Source: Dehalococcoidia bacterium (GTDB taxonomy: Bacteria > Chloroflexota > Dehalococcoidia > UBA3495). Taken from it: 51,064 bases of DNA. The position numbers were made by a program, and so were the translations under genes. The notes under the pieces were generated by a model. The model was given only the letters and a program-made list of their open reading frames with translations. It did not search any database and was not told where the DNA came from. Shown in pieces: positions 47,181 through 51,064 of this stretch; position 1 is the first letter of the stretch, and every line of letters begins with the position of its first letter. The stretch covers positions 1-51,064 of the forward strand of contig PCAH01000139.1 of assembly GCA_002730485.1 (NCBI GenBank). The letters are read 5' to 3'.

Positions 47181-47185
47181 TCCAG

Positions 47186-47389
47186 TCAGCCACCACCTAC
47201 GGGTCGCACAATCTCCAAAACATCGCCGTCCTTCAGCTTCAAACTGGCAAACGTCTCTTTCTTAACGACCTCGCCGTTATAGCCAACCGCCACGAATTTG
47301 AGGTTCAAGCCAAATGACAGCAGGTAGGTTTCCAGATCAACACTGTCTTCAATGGGTCGGGATTTTCCGTTGACTATCAGATCAATCAT
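47186..47389 (-). CDS. thiS: Sulfur carrier protein ThiS
   Basis: 67 residues, a ubiquitin-like fold. It carries sulfur as a thiocarboxylate on its terminal glycine for thiazole synthesis by ThiG. The start IDLIVNGKSRPI and end DGDVLEIVRPVGGG are typical, including the di-glycine end needed for adenylation. The activating enzyme (ThiF or MoeB) is not in the window. It lies five bases after thiE and five before tenA. Confidence 0.95.
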   Translation of the reverse strand: MIDLIVNGKSRPIEDSVDLETYLLSFGLNLKFVAVGYNGEVVKKETFASLKLKDGDVLEIVRPVGGG

Positions 47390-47394
47390 TGTCG

Positions 47395-48066
47395 TTAATC
47401 ATCTCCAACTTCCGCATCTACCAAGACATTCCGGGATTTCCAAGAAGCCAACAATATCTCTTTCATTTTCTCGGCGGCTGAGCGGGGATCACTGGCTGCC
47501 AGGATGTTCGTTATCACTGCCACTCCCGACGCCCCTGCCTGGATTATCTCGTCTGCGTTCTCCGGAGTGATCCCGCCGATGCCGATCAGGGGCAACCGGC
47601 ATTGCTCTGAGATATCCCGCATCAACCCCGGTCCTGCGGGTGGTTCGCCAGGATGGGAACGGGAAGCGTACATAGTGCCGACCAGGAGAAAATCAGCTCC
47701 ATCAGCTTCGGCAGTCAAAGCAGATGAAAGCGAATGTACCGACCGGCCAATCAACAACCCTTCTCCCAGAGACCGCCTAGCTGCTGCAACAGGCAGCCCT
47801 TCTTCGCCAAGTTGCACCCCATCGGCACCGGCGGCCCGGGCAACGTCTGCTCGATCATTCACGATCAACTTGGCCTTACCGTCCATCACTTCGAGCAGGG
47901 GGACGGCCAACTCCAATAATCGGCCAGCGGGTAGCGTCTTGTCTCGCAGTTGCACCAAGTTGACGCCGCCCTGTACTGCCTGGACTACGCGTTCTAGCAG
48001 GCTGTCACCGGCCACAGCGGGATCCGTGACCAAACAGAGATACGGTTTATCCGAGAGAACGGGCAA
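47395..48066 (-). CDS. thiE: Thiamine-phosphate synthase
   Basis: 223 residues, a TIM barrel that joins the pyrimidine diphosphate and thiazole phosphate to give thiamine monophosphate. Seen: NLVQLRDKTLP, KLIVNDRADVARAAGADGVQLGEEGLP and GTMYASRSHPGEPPAGP. GIGGITPENADEIIQAGASGVAV closes the barrel. The SRSHPG variant differs from the TxTK version in the other ThiE of this window. It lies between thiG and thiS with only five-base gaps. Confidence 0.94.
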   Translation of the reverse strand: MPVLSDKPYLCLVTDPAVAGDSLLERVVQAVQGGVNLVQLRDKTLPAGRLLELAVPLLEVMDGKAKLIVNDRADVARAAGADGVQLGEEGLPVAAARRSLGEGLLIGRSVHSLSSALTAEADGADFLLVGTMYASRSHPGEPPAGPGLMRDISEQCRLPLIGIGGITPENADEIIQAGASGVAVITNILAASDPRSAAEKMKEILLASWKSRNVLVDAEVGDD

Positions 48067-48071
48067 AGCTT

Positions 48072-48863
48072 CTAGGAATTGGCTGATACCGGATTTGGGA
48101 CGTCGACGACCGGGCTGCTGGCGATTGCTTCTCGCCGGACATCGATACGTCCGGCCAGGAAGGCCTGCCGGCCAGCCTGAACGCCCGCCTTGAAGGCTGC
48201 GCCCATCAGTCCTGGGTCCTGAGCTTGGGCGATGGCCGTATTGACCAGCACAGCGGAAGCGCCCATCTCCAACGCTTGCGCAGCGTCTGAAGGAACCGCC
48301 AATCCTGCGTCCACCACCACCGGCACGTTGGCCTGTTCGATGATGATTCGGATCTCTTCCTTTGTGTGGATTCCCTGGCCGGAGCCGATGGCTGAGCCCA
48401 GCGGCATAACCGCCACACAGCCAGCGTCTTCAAGGTTCTTGGCGAGCGTGGGATCGGCGTGGATGTAAGGCAGCACCTTGAAGCCGTCTTTGACCAGAAG
48501 GCGAGCCGCCTCCAGAGTAAGTGCGCCGTCCGGGAACAGGTAATTCGGGTCGGGAATCACCTCTAGTTTCACAAAATCGGTCTGGCCGACTTCCCGGCCC
48601 AGATTGGCGACAAACAATGCCTCTTCAACGGTGGCGCAGCCAGCAGTATTCGGCAGTATCTGGTATTTGTCCCAGTCGATATAGTCCAGCAGCGTCTTGC
48701 TGGTCGGATCGTCCAGGTCCAAGCGTCTGATTGCCACGGTTATCATCTCGGTCTGAGAGGCCTCAACCGCCGCCACCATCTCTTCCATGGTCCGATATCG
48801 GCCGGTCCCGACAATCAGGCGTGAATTGAAGGACTTCCCACCTATGATCAGTTCATCGGACAT
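48072..48863 (-). CDS. thiG: Thiazole synthase ThiG
   Basis: 263 residues. It builds the thiazole phosphate ring from deoxyxylulose phosphate, dehydroglycine and ThiS thiocarboxylate. Start LIIGGKSFNSRLIVGTGRY, then EMITVAIRRLDL, ILPNTAGCATVEEAL, VKLEVIPDPNYLFPD, MPLGSAIGSGQGI and VVVDAGLAVPSDAAQALEMGASAVLVNTAIA are all ThiG signatures. ATG at 48863 has AGGAG about ten bases upstream. It is first in the riboswitch-controlled operon. ThiH or ThiO, which would supply dehydroglycine, is not seen here. Confidence 0.97.
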   Translation of the reverse strand: MSDELIIGGKSFNSRLIVGTGRYRTMEEMVAAVEASQTEMITVAIRRLDLDDPTSKTLLDYIDWDKYQILPNTAGCATVEEALFVANLGREVGQTDFVKLEVIPDPNYLFPDGALTLEAARLLVKDGFKVLPYIHADPTLAKNLEDAGCVAVMPLGSAIGSGQGIHTKEEIRIIIEQANVPVVVDAGLAVPSDAAQALEMGASAVLVNTAIAQAQDPGLMGAAFKAGVQAGRQAFLAGRIDVRREAIASSPVVDVPNPVSANS

Positions 48864-48890
48864 CTATCTGAATCTCCTATGGGAAAAATG

Positions 48891-48921
48891 AAAAAAACCG
48901 CCAGATCAAACATCTGGCGGT
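48891..48921 (-). terminator. Riboswitch expression platform: intrinsic terminator before thiG
   Basis: On the minus strand ACCGCCAGAT (48921-48912) pairs with ATCTGGCGGT (48906-48897) around a five-base loop and is followed by six T. It lies 30 bases after the aptamer and before the thiG ribosome site, so it can stop transcription when TPP is bound. Confidence 0.9.
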
Positions 48922-48950
48922 CATCTATTCGGACTGATGCTGCGTCTTTT

Positions 48951-49045
48951 CCCTTCGTCGGTATTACCCGAATCAGGTGCAGACGGTCGGTGGCGATATT
49001 GGCCACCCTCTCAGCCTGGCTCACCCAAGCTCCCGCCAGAGTGTT
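48951..49045 (-). promoter_or_regulatory. TPP riboswitch (THI element)
   Basis: The minus strand carries the TPP-sensing consensus: GGCGGGAGC, GGCTGAGAGGGTGG, CACCTGATTCGGGTAATACC and CGAAGGGA. P3 can be drawn as GCTTGG/CCAGGC and P2 as GGCGG/CCGTC. An added hairpin GGGTGGC...GCCACC sits in the P3a position. It controls thiG-thiE-thiS-tenA. Confidence 0.96.
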
Positions 49046-49065
49046 AATTCACTCTGTTGTAGCCA

Positions 49066-49094
49066 AGCCTAACATCGGTGTCTGGGGGTGTCAA
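49066..49094 (-). promoter_or_regulatory. Promoter of the thiamine operon
   Basis: On the minus strand: perfect TTGACA (49094-49089), 17-base spacer, TAGGCT (49071-49066). The predicted start near 49059 falls just before the riboswitch, giving a leader of about 195 bases to thiG. It shows that the operon has its own promoter and does not depend on the upstream thiE gene. Confidence 0.7.
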
Positions 49095-49147
49095 CGAAGG
49101 TATTTGCTGCAGATATACGTCGACTTCAAGAGGTTTTCTGGAAGTTA

Positions 49148-50134
49148 CTAAGTACGGCCTCCGGCTTCTTCAATCACCTTGACCAACCGGGCGGCCACTG
49201 CCTCTGGTTCTGGAGCTAACCCAACTGAGGCTGCCACGCATATGGCGTCTGCCCCCGCTTCAATCACTCCTGCGGCGTTCTCAGCGTTGATACCACCGAT
49301 GGCCACCAGGGGTGTATTGGCCGTCTCCCTGGCCAACAACAATCGCTCGTTGCCTTGGGGGTCATGACCGACATCCTTGGTACCGGTGTGATAGATCGGC
49401 CCAAAGGCAACGTGGTCAGCTCCCATCTCTTCGGACTCGATGAGTTCCTCGATCTCGTGGTTGGAACGTCCCAGCACCTGTTGGTGGCCAAGCACCTTCC
49501 TCGCGACCATGACCGGCAGATCGGTTTGCCCCACATGCAGGCCCGCCGATCCCACCGCAGCGGCGACATCGGCATGGTCATTGATGATCAATGAAGCCGA
49601 GTTCTCCTCGCATAGCCGCTGAAGCGCCATGGCCAAGGGAAGAGACTCCCCTTTGTCTGTCAGCTTGTCCCTCAACTGCAGCATTCGGGCGCCGCCACGA
49701 ACGGCCGCCCTGGCTATTTCCAACGGCTCCCGACCTCCTGTGACTTCAGGGTCGATTATCACGTAAAGACCGCGGACCAAACCGGCCCTCTCCCAGCGGG
49801 TCACCGCGCCCAGTTGATCCACCAAGCTAGCTAAGATGGCTCCTAATCTCCCTGCGGTCTCCGTCTCCAGATTGGTCGAAACGGAAGGTTCACCGCCTAG
49901 GGACAACCCGCTGCTGGCGATGGTCGCCAGAGCCAGAGCGTCAGAAGGTGTGGCAGGCGGGCCATCATTGGCACCCGCCGCAGCAGCCGGTGTCGGAATC
50001 GCAGATAGAAGTTCCCTCAATTCCTGTAGCGCCGGTATTGTCTGATGGGCGGTTGAGGAGAAATGAGACACCGCATCGAGACAATTGAAAATCAGTTCAT
50101 AACGGCTTTGGTTGCCACCTGGGGTTCCGGTCAT
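49148..50134 (-). CDS. thiE: Thiamine-phosphate synthase fused to an N-terminal domain of unknown function
   Basis: About 328 residues from ATG 50134, which has AGGA eight bases upstream; a TTG ten codons earlier is possible. The C-terminal 210 residues are a complete ThiE: MLQLRDKLTDKGE, LIINDHADVAAAVGSAGLHVGQTDLP, GPIYHTGTKDVGHDP and VAIGGINAENAAGVIEAGADAI. The N-terminal 120 residues hold a helical segment (YELIFNCLDAVSHFSSTAHQ) and an Ala/Pro/Ser-rich linker. They do not resemble the known ThiD2 or PurH-like fusion partners, so this part is unassigned. It lies upstream of the riboswitch, divergent from the second tenA. Confidence 0.9.
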   Translation of the reverse strand: MTGTPGGNQSRYELIFNCLDAVSHFSSTAHQTIPALQELRELLSAIPTPAAAAGANDGPPATPSDALALATIASSGLSLGGEPSVSTNLETETAGRLGAILASLVDQLGAVTRWERAGLVRGLYVIIDPEVTGGREPLEIARAAVRGGARMLQLRDKLTDKGESLPLAMALQRLCEENSASLIINDHADVAAAVGSAGLHVGQTDLPVMVARKVLGHQQVLGRSNHEIEELIESEEMGADHVAFGPIYHTGTKDVGHDPQGNERLLLARETANTPLVAIGGINAENAAGVIEAGADAICVAASVGLAPEPEAVAARLVKVIEEAGGRT

Positions 50135-50321
50135 AGATTCATTCCTAATCTTGTGTGAATTCAAGCCCTGTACTTAGAGGAAGGTCCAGTGTCCGCCGTT
50201 AGCATCAGCCGTCCTAGCTTCATTAGGTTAGAATTGTACAACCAACTCGGACCCAAGTTATGCGGCAGCCAATCCAACCCTGCTGACAGACTAATCCCAT
50301 GATGGAGTAGACCAGCAAATA

Positions 50322-50975
50322 ATGGCAAGTTTCAGCGAACAACTCAAGAACGAAGCCGAGCCCATTTGGCGGCAAATCTTCGATCACCCTTTCCTGAAGG
50401 AAATCAAAGAGGGCACATTACCCGTAGAGACCTTTCGGTACTACCTGGTGCAGGATTACCTCTACTTAGAAGGATTCGGGCGCACTGTGGCCCTCGCTCT
50501 AGCCAAAGCTCCAGACTCCCAAACATTCCAGGACCTGGCACGTAGGGTGATGACTCCGGTGGAACGACCGCTCCATCACCAACTGTTCGATGCAGCAGAG
50601 ATCACCTTGGCCGATGCCGAAGAAGGGGTAAGGTCCCCAGCCAATACCGCGTATGTGGACCATATGCTGCAGACGGCGTCTCTCCACGGGTTGGGACCAA
50701 CCGCCGCGGCTCTGCTGCCCTGTCCCTGGACCTACCACCTTCTGAAGGGTGAGGTTGGGCAGTCGGAGCACCCTCTCTACGGACAATGGACCAAGTTCTA
50801 TGTAGAAGGTTTGTTGGAAGGGAGCGTTGAGGCGTGGCGGGGATTCGTAGATCAGATCGCCGAAGGAGCCAGCAACGCCGAACTAGAAGCGATGCGCCAA
50901 GCATTCCTTACCAGTAGCCGCTATGAGTTCATGTTCTGGGACGCCGCCTACAACCGCCAACAATGGCCAGTTTGA
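50322..50975 (+). CDS. tenA: TenA-family protein, second copy
   Basis: 217 residues. HPFLKEIKEGTLP and FRYYLVQDYLYLEGF match TenA, and Cys134 in LLPCPWTYHLL stands at the catalytic position, with D45 and a C-terminal RYEFMFWDAAY segment. The residues after the Cys (WTYHLLKGEVG) differ from the WxYWEIGEHLL pattern of the first TenA, which may mean another substrate, such as a different pyrimidine amine. It is divergent from the fused thiE across 187 bases, so both may share regulation. Confidence 0.9.
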   Translation: MASFSEQLKNEAEPIWRQIFDHPFLKEIKEGTLPVETFRYYLVQDYLYLEGFGRTVALALAKAPDSQTFQDLARRVMTPVERPLHHQLFDAAEITLADAEEGVRSPANTAYVDHMLQTASLHGLGPTAAALLPCPWTYHLLKGEVGQSEHPLYGQWTKFYVEGLLEGSVEAWRGFVDQIAEGASNAELEAMRQAFLTSSRYEFMFWDAAYNRQQWPV

Positions 50976-51018
50976 TAGGTGAGTGTTGGCAACCAGCAAA
51001 AGAGGGACACTTTCGTTA

Positions 51019-51064
51019 ATGAGAGATCAGAGGGAAATGGCCGTGTTGTTGGACTCCCTGAGCA
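51019..51064 (+). CDS. Possible start of another gene, cut by the window edge
   Basis: An ATG at 51019 opens a frame of 15 complete codons (MRDQREMAVLLDSLS) to the end. The ribosome site is weak, and no function can be given. It follows the second tenA by 43 bases. Confidence 0.25.
   Translation, partial: MRDQREMAVLLDSLS

Noticed and set aside
1..51064. CRISPR arrays, transposases, integrases, prophage or toxin-antitoxin genes
   Set aside because: Looked for repeated spacers, DDE or recombinase motifs and small paired genes; none were found.

Overview
The window is a gene-dense, moderately GC-rich stretch of bacterial chromosome. It holds about 40 protein genes, two tRNAs and one SRP RNA. 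I found no insertion sequence, prophage, integrase, CRISPR array or replication origin. The best guess at the host is a member of Chloroflexota, perhaps Dehalococcoidia/SAR202-like. The reasons are coenzyme F420 synthesis genes next to luciferase-like F420 enzymes, a large Alu-type SRP RNA, an extra-long Lhr helicase, frequent GTG and TTG starts, and no outer-membrane genes. This placement is inference; no 16S gene is present.

Layout. 1-5250: a secreted zinc peptidase, then on the minus strand the substrate-binding protein and two permeases of a peptide-type ABC importer. 5500-5930: tRNA-His and tRNA-Arg with strong terminators. 6000-8060: a small membrane protein, a sparse region and a Nudix hydrolase. 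8246-16489 (plus): an Lhr helicase broken by two compensating frameshifts, a DUF255 thioredoxin-like protein and aspartyl-tRNA synthetase. 16569-18606 (minus): class I aldolase and fructose-1,6-bisphosphatase. 18963-19808: a membrane zinc-ribbon/TPR protein. 19872-30915 (minus): one long co-directional run of an epimerase-like protein, folC, fabF, ruvB, cofG, cofH, cofD, cofC, an F420-type oxidoreductase and fabI, closed by a terminator. 31136-37324 (plus): a second F420-type oxidoreductase, a B12-binding radical SAM protein behind a structured leader, a second fabF and recJ. 37368-40428 (minus): lgt, ispE, rsmA and the SRP RNA. 40550-41979 (plus): galU and a DinB-like protein. 41998-46148 (minus): lepA, then the two ATPases of a peptide-type importer that probably complete the transporter at the left end. 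46512-50975: thiamine genes (tenA, thiS, thiE, thiG under a TPP riboswitch with its own terminator; a fused second thiE; a divergent second tenA).

How the genes work together. cofG/H make the deazaflavin chromophore and cofC/D add the phospholactyl-type side chain, giving F420-0. The oxidoreductase that follows them is a likely user. cofE, for glutamylation, is not in the window. The thiamine block joins thiazole formation (thiG with the ThiS sulfur carrier), coupling of the two halves (thiE) and pyrimidine salvage (tenA), and its leader senses TPP. fabF twice and fabI belong to type II fatty acid synthesis, and fba plus fbp to gluconeogenesis. lgt would lipidate the importer's binding protein, which carries a lipobox.

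No obviously new multi-gene system was found. The points most worth follow-up are the B12-radical SAM gene with its helical tail and multi-hairpin leader, the sharing of one sequence between aptamer and terminator in the thiamine leader, the fused ThiE, the cysteine-containing C-terminal anchor of the first peptidase, and the frameshifted Lhr.
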